64,000 bases of DNA. It comes from DATBAT01 sp963824805. GTDB lineage: Bacteria > Acidobacteriota > Terriglobia > Terriglobales > Acidobacteriaceae. Location: NCBI GenBank assembly GCA_963824805.1, contig CAWGQZ010000072.1:25796-89795 (forward strand), read 5' to 3'. The first letter of the stretch is position 1, and each line of letters starts with the position of its first letter. The translations under genes and the position numbers were made by a program. Under the pieces are notes generated by a model. That model saw nothing but the letters and a program-made list of their open reading frames with translations. It did no database searches and was not told where the DNA came from. Positions 36,178 to 44,803 of this stretch are shown here, piece by piece.

Positions 36178-36739
36178 CGTTTCTCCCCAAGGTATTCAGG
36201 AATTTTCCCGCGAAGAGAGAATCATGCTGCTCGACCTTGCGCACCGGTCGATCGACGCAGCCATCGTCGCATGCGAATTGCCGCTTGAGCCGTCCACTCC
36301 CCACTTGGCCGAGCCGCGGGGAGTCTTTACCACTCTTTACTATCGAACCCGCCTGCGGGGCTGCGTCGGACAGGTGTTCCCCCAGGCGTCCGTTTATCGC
36401 GCTGTGGCAGAAACGGCACGGGCCGCGGCGTTTGAGGACAACCGGTTCTATCCGGTAACTGCCGCCGAAGCGCAGGAGTTGGAAATTTCGTTAAGCATCT
36501 TGTCGACGTTGAAGCCCATCCGGCCGGAACAAATAGAGGTCGGGGTCCATGGTTTGTTAATAAGCTTGGCAGGAAGGCGCGGTCTGTTGCTGCCGCAGGT
36601 GCCGCTTGAACACAAATGGGACCGGGTGCAATACCTCGAACAGGCTTGCAGGAAAGCCGGGCTTCCCAATGATGCATGGCACTCCGGGGCCAAGTTGGAA
36701 GCCTTCACCGCCGAAGTCTTCGGCGATGGCGAAATGTAG
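36161..36739 (+). CDS. amrA: AmmeMemoRadiSam system protein A (AMMECR1 domain)
   Basis: The AMMECR1 fold is recognised by PRGVFTTLYYRTRLRGCVGQ (the LRGC signature, with Val where Ile is common), FEDNRFYPVTAAEAQELEIS with LSILS, and GVHGLLISLAGRRGLLLPQV followed by W-x6-LEQACRKAGLP. The length of 192 is normal. The domain usually occurs with a Memo-like protein and a radical SAM enzyme; neither is visible here. Function is unknown in bacteria. It overlaps pgsA by 17 bases, and the start could be the ATG at 36161 or the one about 20 codons later. Confidence 0.9.
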   Translation: MCPQPDVSPQGIQEFSREERIMLLDLAHRSIDAAIVACELPLEPSTPHLAEPRGVFTTLYYRTRLRGCVGQVFPQASVYRAVAETARAAAFEDNRFYPVTAAEAQELEISLSILSTLKPIRPEQIEVGVHGLLISLAGRRGLLLPQVPLEHKWDRVQYLEQACRKAGLPNDAWHSGAKLEAFTAEVFGDGEM

Positions 36740-36905
36740 CGCGAACACACCTGTCCCAGCAAATGCAGGAATCGTTAAGCCCTACGGGTTCCCTTAAATG
36801 AACCTTCGTCTGCTTCGTGGTAATTGGTTTTTGCCAAAAATCAGACAACCACGATCGAACCATGGAAGACACAGGCCTCTTCAGCTACAATCTCGCCCAA
36901 CTCCC

Positions 36906-38504
36906 ATGAACCGGCGCACTTTTCTCAAAGCAGGAACACTCGCGGCCTGCGCCGCATTTGCTGACTCTCGCACTGCGGTTGCCGCTGACACGGAAATAGA
37001 AATATTAACCGCCGAACCCGGCGCGCTCATCAGCCCGCATATCTACGGACACTTCATCGAGCACCTGGGCGGCGTTATCTACGATGGTGTCTGGGTAGGC
37101 CGGGATTCGAAGATCCCTAACGTAGATGGAATCCGCAAGCAGTTTGTCGACGACATGAAGCGGATTGGCGCTCCCAATCTTCGTTGGCCCGGTGGCTGCT
37201 TCGCCGACGGATACCACTGGCGCGATGGCATCGGCAAGTCCCGCGCGCGTCCGCGTACATACAACTTCTGGCAAAGCCGCATGCCCGCCGGCCTCGACGC
37301 CACCGAGAGCAATCAGTTTGGTATTCACGAATTCATGCATCTCTGCCGCCTGGTCGGAGCCGAACCCTACGTTGCCGCCAATGTAGGATCCGGCACGCCC
37401 AAGGAATTCCACGATTGGGTTTCGTATTGCAACGCGCCTGCAGGAACCGTCAGCCTTGCCGATGAGCGCGCCACCAATGGCGACAAAGACCCGTTCGGAA
37501 TTCGCTACTGGGGCGTCGGTAATGAGTCCTGGGGATGCGGTGGAACTATGCGGCCCGGAGAATACGCCGCTAAATACCGTGAGTTTGTGACCCAATTCCC
37601 GGTATACAAAGACCCCTTTCTGGTAGCGACCGGCCCGCGCGGCCACTCCGCCGACGGCGACATTGGCTGGACGACAGGGTTCTTCGAGGGCATGCGCGGG
37701 GCCACGCCCCCTCCCGGATTCTCACTCCACTTTTACACCGACCTGCGGCCCACTCCGCTAAAAGCGGGAAGTTTCGATGCACGCGAATGGTACGAAGTTC
37801 TGCTCCGCGGTGTGCGGCTGAACAAGGTGATTGAAGACCATTGGAATGAGATGGGAAAGTTCGATGCCGCCCATCGCACCAAACTGATAGTCGACGAGTG
37901 GGGAGTGTGGTACGCGCCAGGCTCCGAGATCACTCCCGCCTATATTCTGAGCGAGACCATCACGTTGCGTGATGCTATTCACACGGGCCTGACCTTCGAT
38001 ATTTTCAACCGGCATGCCGACAAGATTGCCATGGCCAATGTGGCGCAGACGGTCAATTGCATTCACTCGCTCTTCCTGGCCCAGGGGGACAAATTCGTAC
38101 GCACCCCGGTGTACCACGTGTTTGACATGTATCGGTCTCATATGGGCGCCCGGCAGGTCCCGGTGCGTCATCGTGTTCCGGACTTAAACGTTCCGGCGAT
38201 GGCTGGGCAGGCAAGCCTGCCGGGATTGTCCACCTCGGCCTCGGTCCGCGACGGCCGCCTCACCCTGACAATGACGAATCCTTCGCTCGATGCCGACTTG
38301 ACGCTCAGAATCCGTCTAGGCGGAGCCCACGCCACCGAAGCGCACGCCCGAATACTGACTCACCAGAACATGCAGGCGACCAACACTTTTGCGGATTTAG
38401 ATGAAGTGAAACCTGCCGTGCACTCGATCAAAGTTGCTAGCGACGCTCTGGAGCTAAGACTTCCAAAGCAGAGCGTAGTGGCTGTTGAGTGCGGGATAAG
38501 CTGA
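36906..38504 (+). CDS. Secreted alpha-L-arabinofuranosidase, GH51
   Basis: The enzyme removes arabinofuranosyl side chains from plant arabinoxylan or arabinan. The acid/base Glu is in YWGVGNESWGCGG and the nucleophile Glu in LIVDEWGVWY. HIYGHFIEHLGGVIYDGVWVG and NLRWPGGCFADGYHWRDGIG are further GH51 landmarks. I start it at the ATG at 36906, since this gives a Tat-type leader (NRRTFLKAGTLAACAAFA), whereas the upstream frame to 36798 is not protein-like. The 532 residues comprise the TIM barrel and the C-terminal beta domain. It is one of several plant-polymer enzymes in this window. Preceding bases 36740-36905 show no promoter I can name. Confidence 0.93.
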   Translation: MNRRTFLKAGTLAACAAFADSRTAVAADTEIEILTAEPGALISPHIYGHFIEHLGGVIYDGVWVGRDSKIPNVDGIRKQFVDDMKRIGAPNLRWPGGCFADGYHWRDGIGKSRARPRTYNFWQSRMPAGLDATESNQFGIHEFMHLCRLVGAEPYVAANVGSGTPKEFHDWVSYCNAPAGTVSLADERATNGDKDPFGIRYWGVGNESWGCGGTMRPGEYAAKYREFVTQFPVYKDPFLVATGPRGHSADGDIGWTTGFFEGMRGATPPPGFSLHFYTDLRPTPLKAGSFDAREWYEVLLRGVRLNKVIEDHWNEMGKFDAAHRTKLIVDEWGVWYAPGSEITPAYILSETITLRDAIHTGLTFDIFNRHADKIAMANVAQTVNCIHSLFLAQGDKFVRTPVYHVFDMYRSHMGARQVPVRHRVPDLNVPAMAGQASLPGLSTSASVRDGRLTLTMTNPSLDADLTLRIRLGGAHATEAHARILTHQNMQATNTFADLDEVKPAVHSIKVASDALELRLPKQSVVAVECGIS

Positions 38505-38512
38505 AGCGTGGC

Positions 38513-38530
38513 GCGGACACTCTTGTTCGC
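38513..38530. repeat. Decayed copy of the GCGGACA palindrome
   Basis: GCGGACACTCTTGTTCGC resembles the inverted repeats at 23693 and 41345, with one mispaired position. It starts 9 bases after the arabinofuranosidase stop. Confidence 0.5.
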
Positions 38531-38553
38531 GAAGTGGCACAATTGCCTGGTGT

Positions 38554-38578
38554 AGGGACGTAGCTTTGCTAGGTCTCT
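38554..38578. repeat. Imperfect copy of the GAGACGTAGC hairpin
   Basis: GGGACGTAGC and GCTAGGTCTCT form an imperfect stem with a TTT loop. The remaining gap to the TonB-C gene stop (38579-38800) contains a further half copy of the GCGGACA repeat near 38622 and nothing else recognised. Confidence 0.45.
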
Positions 38579-38800
38579 CTATGCAGAGCCTGATGATCCA
38601 GTTCTCGATCCACTCCGACACCCGCACAAGAGTGTAGCCACGTCACTCTCCTCCAATTTTCACCGTTGCGACCAGTTCAGAGCGTGCGCCGCACTTCCAT
38701 AAATACAGGCATTTGGCCGAGCGAACCGGCACCGGAAAATAGTCATCAATAATCATGGGAGGCGCAAAGCTGGTGATGGTGACGTGATTTTCTGACTGGG

Positions 38801-39208
38801 CTACCTCGTCGGGCCAAACTTGTCCGGCAGGCTGTTTTCCAACAGCTCCTTACTTGCGTGGGCGAAGGTGTATACCAGCGAGTACGGCGTCACTTCCTGG
38901 CATCCGTGGCACTCGAACTCCGATTTGGTGGCGCTCTGCGCTGCGGCAGGCCCAAGCATTGCGTGACCGCTCACAGCCGAGGCGGACTCAACGCTGCCAT
39001 CTGGACGCACCCGAACCGCCACCATCACATCACCTGCGATCCGCGCCTGTTTCGCTAATGGCGGATAGGACGGCGGGAACAACTTGGTTAGGAGGACCGT
39101 GCCTTGGATCGCATCTGAGCTTTGAGTGGATTGCGCGGACCCACTCTTGCCCAAGAAGATGGCTAAGACGGCTGCCAGCAAAGCCGGCGACATGACATGA
39201 CCCTTCAT
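38801..39208 (-). CDS. Secreted TonB-C-domain protein
   Basis: After a hydrophobic leader (SPALLAAVLAIFLGKSGSA) the remaining ~110 residues form one TonB C-terminal domain: LFPPSYPPLAKQARIAGDVM, VRVRPDGSVESASAVSGHAML, and a C-terminal part with two close Cys (FECHGCQE) that could form a disulfide. There is no Pro-rich spacer and no clear retained membrane anchor. This is unlike classical TonB but like the many stand-alone TonB-C proteins of acidobacteria. The ATG at 39208 is preferred over the in-frame start at 39235. Role unknown; energy transduction is doubtful. Confidence 0.75.
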   Translation of the reverse strand: MKGHVMSPALLAAVLAIFLGKSGSAQSTQSSDAIQGTVLLTKLFPPSYPPLAKQARIAGDVMVAVRVRPDGSVESASAVSGHAMLGPAAAQSATKSEFECHGCQEVTPYSLVYTFAHASKELLENSLPDKFGPTR

Positions 39209-39345
39209 GCCGGAGATTCTAGACTCATTGCGCACACTAGTAAAAGACGGCAGGTAGATTCTGTTTCAGGACGCCAAGTCCCAAAGCGAAACAGGTAATC
39301 GAGAATACTTTTTCTCTATCCTCCGATTCGCAGTACTATACCGGC

Positions 39346-39786
39346 ATGAAAAAACGTGGCGATGTTCTATCGCTTGGATTTGCGTGTTGGGTCGGCACCC
39401 TGATGGTGACAATTTCTTCTCTCGCGCCGCGCTGTACAGCACAGCAAATGAAATATCCGCCTGTCGGAAGTGTGGATGGCCCCGCAATTTTCCGTGGCTA
39501 CTGCGCCCCCTGCCACGGCGTCGACGGAAAAGGACGCGGCCCCGCGGCCCCCGCGCTCAACTCCAAAGTGGCCGATCTCACCCTGCTTACCAAGCGCGCT
39601 AAAGGCGAGTTTCCCCGCGACCGAGTCCGAAACATCCTCGAAGGCACTCAGACGCCCGCTGCCCACGGCTCCCACGAAATGCCGGTGTGGGGTCCGGTCT
39701 TTCATCAGATTGATGCCGATCAAGATCTGGGTAGCGTGCGCGTGCAGAATCTCGTCGCCTACATCGAATCGCTGCAACGCAAGTAA
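39346..39786 (+). CDS. Monohaem cytochrome c domain protein
   Basis: A leader segment (VLSLGFACWVGTLMVTISSL) exports a class I cytochrome c. Haem attaches at C53-A-P-C56-H57 (YCAPCHGVDGKGRGPAAPAL), and Met112 in HEMPVWG is the likely axial ligand. Residues 115-146 form the C-terminal helix (LVAYIESLQ). It is probably a small periplasmic electron carrier. No oxidase or dehydrogenase gene is adjacent, so its partner cannot be named. It is transcribed divergently from the TonB-C gene. A copy of the dispersed palindrome follows at 39804. Confidence 0.9.
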   Translation: MKKRGDVLSLGFACWVGTLMVTISSLAPRCTAQQMKYPPVGSVDGPAIFRGYCAPCHGVDGKGRGPAAPALNSKVADLTLLTKRAKGEFPRDRVRNILEGTQTPAAHGSHEMPVWGPVFHQIDADQDLGSVRVQNLVAYIESLQRK

Positions 39787-39803
39787 TTCTGAAAGCTCCT
39801 GAG

Positions 39804-39834
39804 AGTGCCTCGTCCAAGCTCCGCTTGGGCGGGG
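39804..39834. repeat. Dispersed palindrome, CAAGC-GCTTGGGCGGGG family
   Basis: The core CCAAGCTCCGCTTGGGCGGG contains a small stem (CCAAGC/GCTTGG, loop TCC) and matches the elements at 14469, 14571 and 16721. It starts 18 bases after the cytochrome stop. No coding signs occur from here to 40008. Confidence 0.6.
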
Positions 39835-40007
39835 ATGTTGACTCGTACTTCAGCCAAAGTCGTCAAGCATCAGTACGGGATATTGACCGATTACCGATTG
39901 TCGTCACCAGGGGTCATCGCAATCACTCATCCACGCTTGCGAAATCCGATATCCGCCGTTGCTTTCGAGCGGGCCATTCCTTCCGTTATTATTTATTGGG
40001 AGTTTCC

Positions 40008-40226
40008 ATGGCCTTCCCTATCAAAGTTTGCTGTATCTGCTCAGAGGAATTTGAGTTGAAGCCCGACAAGCCGGGTTTCGCTAACCGCTGCCCGGACTGC
40101 AGCGCCGAGCCGGCTGAACCCGTGGCCAAGACCCGCAAGGATGCTGTCCAGCGCAAAGCAGACAGCGAAGCCAATGCGGCCCGCCGGGAAGCGATGCGCA
40201 ACCTGCTTTATCGCAGGGATAGCTAG
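40008..40226 (+). CDS. Small zinc-ribbon protein
   Basis: Seventy-two residues with two CxxC knuckles, CCICSEEFEL and RCPDCSAE, separated by about 20 residues: a treble-clef or rubredoxin-like zinc ribbon. A charged helical tail follows (KTRKDAVQRKADSEANAARR). GGGAG upstream of the ATG at 40008 supports this start over the longer frame. Such proteins are predicted nucleic acid or protein binders; no more specific role can be claimed. Confidence 0.75.
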   Translation: MAFPIKVCCICSEEFELKPDKPGFANRCPDCSAEPAEPVAKTRKDAVQRKADSEANAARREAMRNLLYRRDS

Positions 40227-40345
40227 ATGTTTTCGTAGTCACTCATTCCGGCCACGGCCGCCTCGGCTGTGAGATGGCTTACGCGCAGGTGTGAGTTCCA
40301 TCACATTCTTGCCGGCATTGCTTCAGTAATATCCACCTCAAGTTG

Positions 40346-40720
40346 ATGCCTATACTTTCCAAACTCGCCGCGACCGCGTTGATACTCACTTTCATGGTGG
40401 TGCCGGCCGCGGCGCTCGCCTCATGTTCGTTGCCAGGGCCCGAGATTCTCAAACAGCCGAGCACTTGCCATCTTAAGAGCCGTGGCTTCGCGAGCGTAAA
40501 AGCAGCCCTACCTGCTCCCTGCTGTCAGCTCTCTTCTGGCCAGCCAGTCCCGGCTTCCGCGCCGACTGGCCCGGTCTCCATAGCCGACGGAACAATTCCG
40601 GCCTCCACCGTTTCGAGCGCCGAAGGTCCTTCGCTCTATGCAGAAGTACCCCTGACGGAGGTACTATCACGAGTCTCCGGTCCCGGCCTGCAAGCAATTC
40701 TTTGTACCTTTCTAATCTAG
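40346..40720 (+). CDS. Small exported Cys-containing protein
   Basis: The leader (LSKLAATALILTFMVVPAAALA) is followed by a mature region with CSLPGPEI, STCHLKSRG and PAPCC, so about four Cys lie in the first half, and a low-complexity Ser/Pro/Ala tail. Similar short Cys/His-containing exported proteins occur in acidobacteria and are sometimes next to metal genes, but I cannot assign a function. The ATG at 40346 follows a TTG at 40343. No ribosome site is clear. Confidence 0.5.
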   Translation: MPILSKLAATALILTFMVVPAAALASCSLPGPEILKQPSTCHLKSRGFASVKAALPAPCCQLSSGQPVPASAPTGPVSIADGTIPASTVSSAEGPSLYAEVPLTEVLSRVSGPGLQAILCTFLI

Positions 40721-40837
40721 GTTTTCCTCCTCGAGCGAGATTCTTCTGCGACGGCAATCCATGAAACCCCATTGCCTTAGATACATCGCACCAGACCGAA
40801 CCGATTGCAACCGGAGCCGAACTCCTTGGAGGAAATT

Positions 40838-41243
40838 ATGAAGAACATACGCACCAATTTATCGCTGGTCCTGACCATCGTTCTTGCCCTTGTATTTGCT
40901 TCCGTCTATCCCGCAGCGGCACAAAACAAACCCGATGTCAGCAAGAAGGAGCTGAAGGTATTACTTAAGACTGCAACACAGCCTGCCGATCACCAGAGGA
41001 TCGCTGACTACTACCAGCAGGAGGCCGCTCGCTTGACCGCCAGCGCGAAGGAACATCAGGAACTGGCGGCGATCTACGCAGAAGAATCCTCCAAACGCGG
41101 CCATGGAAGCCAAGCATGGTACGTCGGTCGAGGGCGTCAGCCATTGCCGTCGCTGGGCACAACTAGAGGTTGAACAAGCCAAAGAAGCGGAAGCTTTGGC
41201 CGCGATTCATGAAGGAATGGCGAAAAAAACAGGGAAGAAGTAA
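40838..41243 (+). CDS. Small exported helical protein, one frame break
   Basis: GGAGGAAATT before the ATG at 40838 and a clear signal peptide (SLVLTIVLALVFASVYPAAA) mark the start. The mature part is helical: DVSKKELKVLLKTA, then DHQRIADYYQQEAARL and KEHQELAAIYAEESSKRG. The uncorrected frame stops at 41173. Deleting one C of the pair at 41110-41111 continues as GSKHGTSVEG and VEQAKEAEALAAIHEGMAKK, a sensible helical C-terminus ending at 41243 just before a perfect terminator. Function unknown; the helical repeat with Tyr/His resembles periplasmic helper proteins. Confidence 0.65.
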
Positions 41244-41254
41244 CTGGCAAGATG

Positions 41255-41282
41255 CCGCGCCACCCCGAAAGAGGTGGCGCGG
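41255..41282 (+). terminator. Perfect 10-base hairpin
   Basis: CCGCGCCACC (41255-41264) and GGTGGCGCGG (41273-41282) form a perfect stem with an eight-base loop, 11 bases after the true stop of the small exported protein. Only two T residues follow. Confidence 0.6.
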
Positions 41283-41344
41283 TTCTGAACAGTTTGAAAG
41301 TGAGATTGTGCTGTCCCGCGCTTCGACCCCAGCCTGGCTCGCCC

Positions 41345-41362
41345 GCGGACAAGAGTGTCCGC
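41345..41362. repeat. Perfect copy of the GCGGACAAGAGTGTCCGC palindrome
   Basis: The 18-base inverted repeat has a 7-base stem and four-base loop. It is the longest intact copy of the family also seen at 23693 and 38513. It lies 6 bases beyond the 3' end of the minus-strand gene ending at 41368. Confidence 0.65.
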
Positions 41363-41367
41363 ATTTT

Positions 41368-41649
41368 CTAGCGGAAGGAACTGCCGCAGGTGCTGCAATA
41401 GCGTGCGTCGCGGAGAGAGTACTTTCCGCAGTTGGCACACAGCCGTGCTGGTCCAGCCGCCTGGTACGGCGCTACGTAAACTGGTCGGTATTGCGGTTCA
41501 TCCGTCAGCGCCCAAACCAAGGCGATCACCCATCCGACGACCGTCCATCCGGTAAGCACATTGAGTACGAAGATGCCCCCCGCATTGCGCTTGTTGTGCG
41601 CAATGATCGAAGGTAGGAAGTAAGCCAGGGCCATACACAGCAGCGTCAT
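41368..41649 (-). CDS. Superinfection-immunity-like membrane domain fused to a zinc ribbon
   Basis: The first 50 residues have two hydrophobic helices with the pattern ALAYFLPSIIAHNKRNAGGI and FVLNVLTGWTVVGWVIALVW followed by ALT, which matches the Imm-type superinfection immunity domain first known from phage T4 and common in bacterial genomes. The last 30 residues add a zinc ribbon, LCANCGKYSLRDARYCSTCG. Total length is 93. It is last in the sigma/envelope gene series, 14 bases after the DUF4097 gene. In this setting a housekeeping membrane role is more likely than phage immunity; no phage genes are near. Confidence 0.82.
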   Translation of the reverse strand: MTLLCMALAYFLPSIIAHNKRNAGGIFVLNVLTGWTVVGWVIALVWALTDEPQYRPVYVAPYQAAGPARLCANCGKYSLRDARYCSTCGSSFR

Positions 41650-41663
41650 AAGCGTCTCCTGGA

Positions 41664-43163
41664 TTAGTTCTCCGTCACATCCGGAGTTTCGGGCGCGCGC
41701 GGCGCTTTCGGGGCTGTCTTTGAAGGCGGCGCTTTGGGCGACTCATCCGAGGGCGGCGTCATTGCCACCGCTGCCCGCTTGCGCAGCTCGATTGTACCGT
41801 GTTCGTTGGTAACCACAAGTTGCGGCCCACCGTTGCCGATTGTGCCCGTTGCTGTTGTCTCGTTACCTGAATTGTTCACCTGGAATTGCTCGAAATCCGA
41901 CTGAACTTCGCCGTCCCGCGTCCGGGCATCAAGATGGAAAGCAGCCTTGTCGGGCAGGAAAATCTGGATGTCGCCGTTGCGATTCTCCACCTGCATGCTG
42001 CCCGGCTTTGTCACGTGCAGTTCAACCGCACCGTTTTCGTCCTTCAGGCGCACGTCTCCAACCACTCCATCGAGCACGATGTCCTTTGACCGGGTTGAGA
42101 GCCGCACGGGTCCGGTAATGTTCGTGGCCCGCAGATCGCCGGAGTCAAGATCCAAGTCGCCATCGAGCTTGGCAAATTCCATCTCGGTGCGTGAGGTCTT
42201 GAAACTTACCGGTTTGGCAATCTTGCTCAACTTGAGCGTCTCGACGAACTCACCGTTAAGCCGCAACGTACCTTTAACGTCGTCAATGGAAATATCGTTG
42301 ATGTGGCCGTCCACATTCACGTCAGACGAAATCTGCGAAACGTGAGCAGAGCTGCGCTGCAGCGACAAATCCACTTTGCCGTTGATGTCAGTCACATTGA
42401 CATCGCTCTTCTGGTTGGTGATCTGAACATCGCCGTCGCGGCCCATCACGCTGACGTCGCCCTTGCGGGCGTTGATAGTGACAGAAGCTTTGCGCGGAAG
42501 CGAAACTTCCAGATCGGATGTAACCCAGTGGTCTCCGGCGCCGCGGGTGTTGGCATTTATTGTCAAGGTGTGATCGTTGACTGTGATTTGCGGTTTGGTT
42601 CCGGCGTTGTATTTTTCGGAGTCCTGCTCGTTCTCGGCGTTCACCCGCTTCCGCACCACCACGCGGATCTTATTGTCATCGGAGCTGTTCACCGTGACCG
42701 CGCCACGATCGTTGGTGATTTGCAGACTGCTCCCGGCGGGAAAGTCCTGTTCCAGCCGGTCGTCGAAGTTGTAGGTGTGGCCGAACATGGGGAAGTTGCT
42801 GTCGTCGATGTTGATGTCCATCTCATCGCGAATGGCACCCCAGTTGAGGCGCGCGGTCTGGGTAGCAGTCAGGCCCAGGGCTATCAGAAAAATCAGGAGA
42901 AAGATTCCACCTGCGCCGATTCCGGCCGGCCGTACTCCGTCCTTTTCCGCCTGACGGTATTCCAAGAACTTTACACCGCCCCACAGAATCAGCAGCAGCG
43001 GCCAGAAGCGGGCGAAGACGCGGGCTAGCGAATCCCAGTGCAGCACCCCCATGGTCCCCAACAGAAAGATCACTCCCAGAATGATCAGGACGAGCGGGCC
43101 GGCAAGCGATCGTCGCGGCCTTGGCTGCGCGACCGGCGGAGGAACCATGGTTGGGCTAGCCAT
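41664..43163 (-). CDS. LiaF-like TM protein with DUF4097 adhesin-type repeats
   Basis: An N-terminal membrane part (LAGPLVLIILGVIFLLGTMG, FARFWPLLLILWGGVKFLEY and IFLLIFLIALGLTATQTA) resembles the LiaF/DUF5668 domain. From about 150 the protein becomes a right-handed beta-helix of the DUF4097 type, with repeating strands such as GDVSVMGRDGDVQITNQKSD, VNVTDINGKVDLSLQRS and DGVVGDVRLKDENGAVEL. The C-terminus is Pro/Lys-rich. Such proteins are thought to sense or report envelope state. It overlaps the preceding B-box gene by 8 bases and belongs to the ECF sigma unit. Confidence 0.88.
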   Translation of the reverse strand: MASPTMVPPPVAQPRPRRSLAGPLVLIILGVIFLLGTMGVLHWDSLARVFARFWPLLLILWGGVKFLEYRQAEKDGVRPAGIGAGGIFLLIFLIALGLTATQTARLNWGAIRDEMDINIDDSNFPMFGHTYNFDDRLEQDFPAGSSLQITNDRGAVTVNSSDDNKIRVVVRKRVNAENEQDSEKYNAGTKPQITVNDHTLTINANTRGAGDHWVTSDLEVSLPRKASVTINARKGDVSVMGRDGDVQITNQKSDVNVTDINGKVDLSLQRSSAHVSQISSDVNVDGHINDISIDDVKGTLRLNGEFVETLKLSKIAKPVSFKTSRTEMEFAKLDGDLDLDSGDLRATNITGPVRLSTRSKDIVLDGVVGDVRLKDENGAVELHVTKPGSMQVENRNGDIQIFLPDKAAFHLDARTRDGEVQSDFEQFQVNNSGNETTATGTIGNGGPQLVVTNEHGTIELRKRAAVAMTPPSDESPKAPPSKTAPKAPRAPETPDVTEN

Positions 43164-44066
43164 TGTTCACCTCGGTGGACGGGGGCGGCATTACGCCGCT
43201 CGGTCCTGCGGGCGGCTGGATTTCCACGTGACCCGCGCTTGACGCGTTGCCCTGGTAGACCTTGATCAGGCCGATCACGATCAGCAGTGCCGGCCAGGTT
43301 CGACCGAATGAGACGATGTGGTCGATCAGAAAAAGAACGCCGAGCACAACCAGAATCGCCGGACCCATCAGGCAGCGTGCGCGGCAGCGGTCGCAGGTGC
43401 AACCCGCTCGTTGACCGCCAATGCCCCAGCGCTTTGCGAACAGCCATACGCCGATGCCGATAAGAATCAGCGGCCAGAAGCGGTCGAAGCTGAAAAACAG
43501 AATATCCATGGTGTGCAGCAGAAAGAGCACACCTAATCCAACCAGAACGATGGCACCCATGGGCACGTTACTCTTATCGGCGCGCTCGCCGGTGCTGAAG
43601 GTGCGGGCCAGACCAAAGGGATCGGGCGGCGCCTGGCCAGTTTGGATCGCCGACGCTGATCGGACGGCATCAATGATTTGGTAGACGTAGAAGAATCCCA
43701 TGGCAATCCCGAGGAATGGCGCCATGTGGCCACCGCCCGAGATCAGTCCCCATAGAATCCCGACAAAAATCAGCAAGTGGGCTAAGCCCTTGGCATATTG
43801 GCCGGTGTAAACGGCGCCCACGCCGTAAGGAAAGAATCCGGCAAGGATTCCGGCCAGAGCAGGGTTGGGACCTCCGCTACGCGGGGGCGGTACAACCCCA
43901 GTGGCGATCGCGGCGGCGGAGGAACACTTCCTTCAATGCGGGCCGCCAGGCAGCTCTCGCAATAAATCACTCCATTGACCGACCGCATGCAATTGGCGCA
44001 CATCGGTTTCCCGCAGGTGCGGCAATACGCGACTGCTGCAACATCAGGATGATTGGCGCAGTTCAT
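43156..44066 (-). CDS. B-box zinc-finger membrane protein, one frame break
   Basis: The ATG at 44066, with GGAGGG upstream, opens a B-box-type zinc finger (CANHPDVAAVAYCRTCGKPM, then CANCMRSVNGVIYCESCLA). The frame is lost in a G5 run at 43883-43887 (C5 on the coding strand). One more base gives YRPPRSGGPNPALAGILAGF and joins directly to the membrane part, which starts GVGAVYTGQYAKGLAHLLIF and has about six helices, including a LiaF-like pair (ILFFSFDRFWPLILIGIGVW). A Cys cluster (CTCDRCRARC) sits between helices. The start overlaps the anti-sigma stop by 4 bases. A single zinc-finger/membrane protein is therefore likely. Confidence 0.8.
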
Positions 44067-44803
44067 GACTCCCTCCTGTACGTGGTAACCATCGCTACAG
44101 GCGGCTGATTGGGATAACAGGCGAGCATTGGCTGGCCTTCCCATTGGCTGTAGTTGCGTTCTTGTTTTGGTTCAGGTTGTCCACTGGTATCGTTCTTTTG
44201 TTTCTTTTCCTTCTCTTCCGGCTCCGGCTGAACTGGAGCGGCGACTCGCTTCAGCTCGCGGACTCTAGATTCCACTTCGTAAACGAAGCGAATGTTTTCG
44301 TAGTACTTCACCACTTTCCCCTTGTTCTCGTAATAGCTGCGGCGCAACGCGCTGGGCCTCAGATCCAGATGGCTCAAGTCGGTGAACTTCACGCCGGCCA
44401 GACTCATGGTGATCGACATAGAGAAGAACACCATGCCGAACGACATCGCGAAGCGCGGCTGGCGAGCCATGGCGAAGACGGGGGCAAATACCGGGCGCAA
44501 CCACCCGGTGAACTGGTTTTTCCAGGAGCGTGTAGCGCTGGCGCTGGAGAGCCGACTTTCCTGCCCGCTGGTGGCGATGAGGATGTTGTGCACCAGATTG
44601 GCTGGCGGTTCCACCTCATCGAGCGATTTGAGCCAGCTCCGTCCGGCCTGGACCTCAGCGAAGAATGGACCGCAGACCTGGCATCCCTGAGCATGGGCCT
44701 GGAACTGAGCCAGCTTCGACCCGCTAAGGCTGCCTTCCACGGCTTCGCTCAGAAGCCCTTCGAACTCGGCGCACTGCATTGAATTGTTCTTCTCGCCTGG
44801 CAT
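44063..44803 (-). CDS. Anti-sigma factor (zf-HC2 type) with one TM helix
   Basis: The N-terminal ~60 residues have the zinc-binding anti-sigma domain: CAEFEGLLSEAVEGSL, then the His/Cys core FQAHAQGCQVCGPF. A membrane helix at about 120-140 (FAMSFGMVFFSMSITMSLAG) is followed by a long charged periplasmic tail. It should hold the ECF sigma factor at the membrane until a signal releases it. The ATG at 44803 overlaps the sigma stop as TGATG, the classical coupling of sigma and anti-sigma genes, so partner assignment is strong. The signal is unknown. The tail Tyr/Glu-rich block (RRSYYENKGKVVKYYENIRF) might bind envelope ligands. Confidence 0.88.
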   Translation of the reverse strand: MPGEKNNSMQCAEFEGLLSEAVEGSLSGSKLAQFQAHAQGCQVCGPFFAEVQAGRSWLKSLDEVEPPANLVHNILIATSGQESRLSSASATRSWKNQFTGWLRPVFAPVFAMARQPRFAMSFGMVFFSMSITMSLAGVKFTDLSHLDLRPSALRRSYYENKGKVVKYYENIRFVYEVESRVRELKRVAAPVQPEPEEKEKKQKNDTSGQPEPKQERNYSQWEGQPMLACYPNQPPVAMVTTYRRES

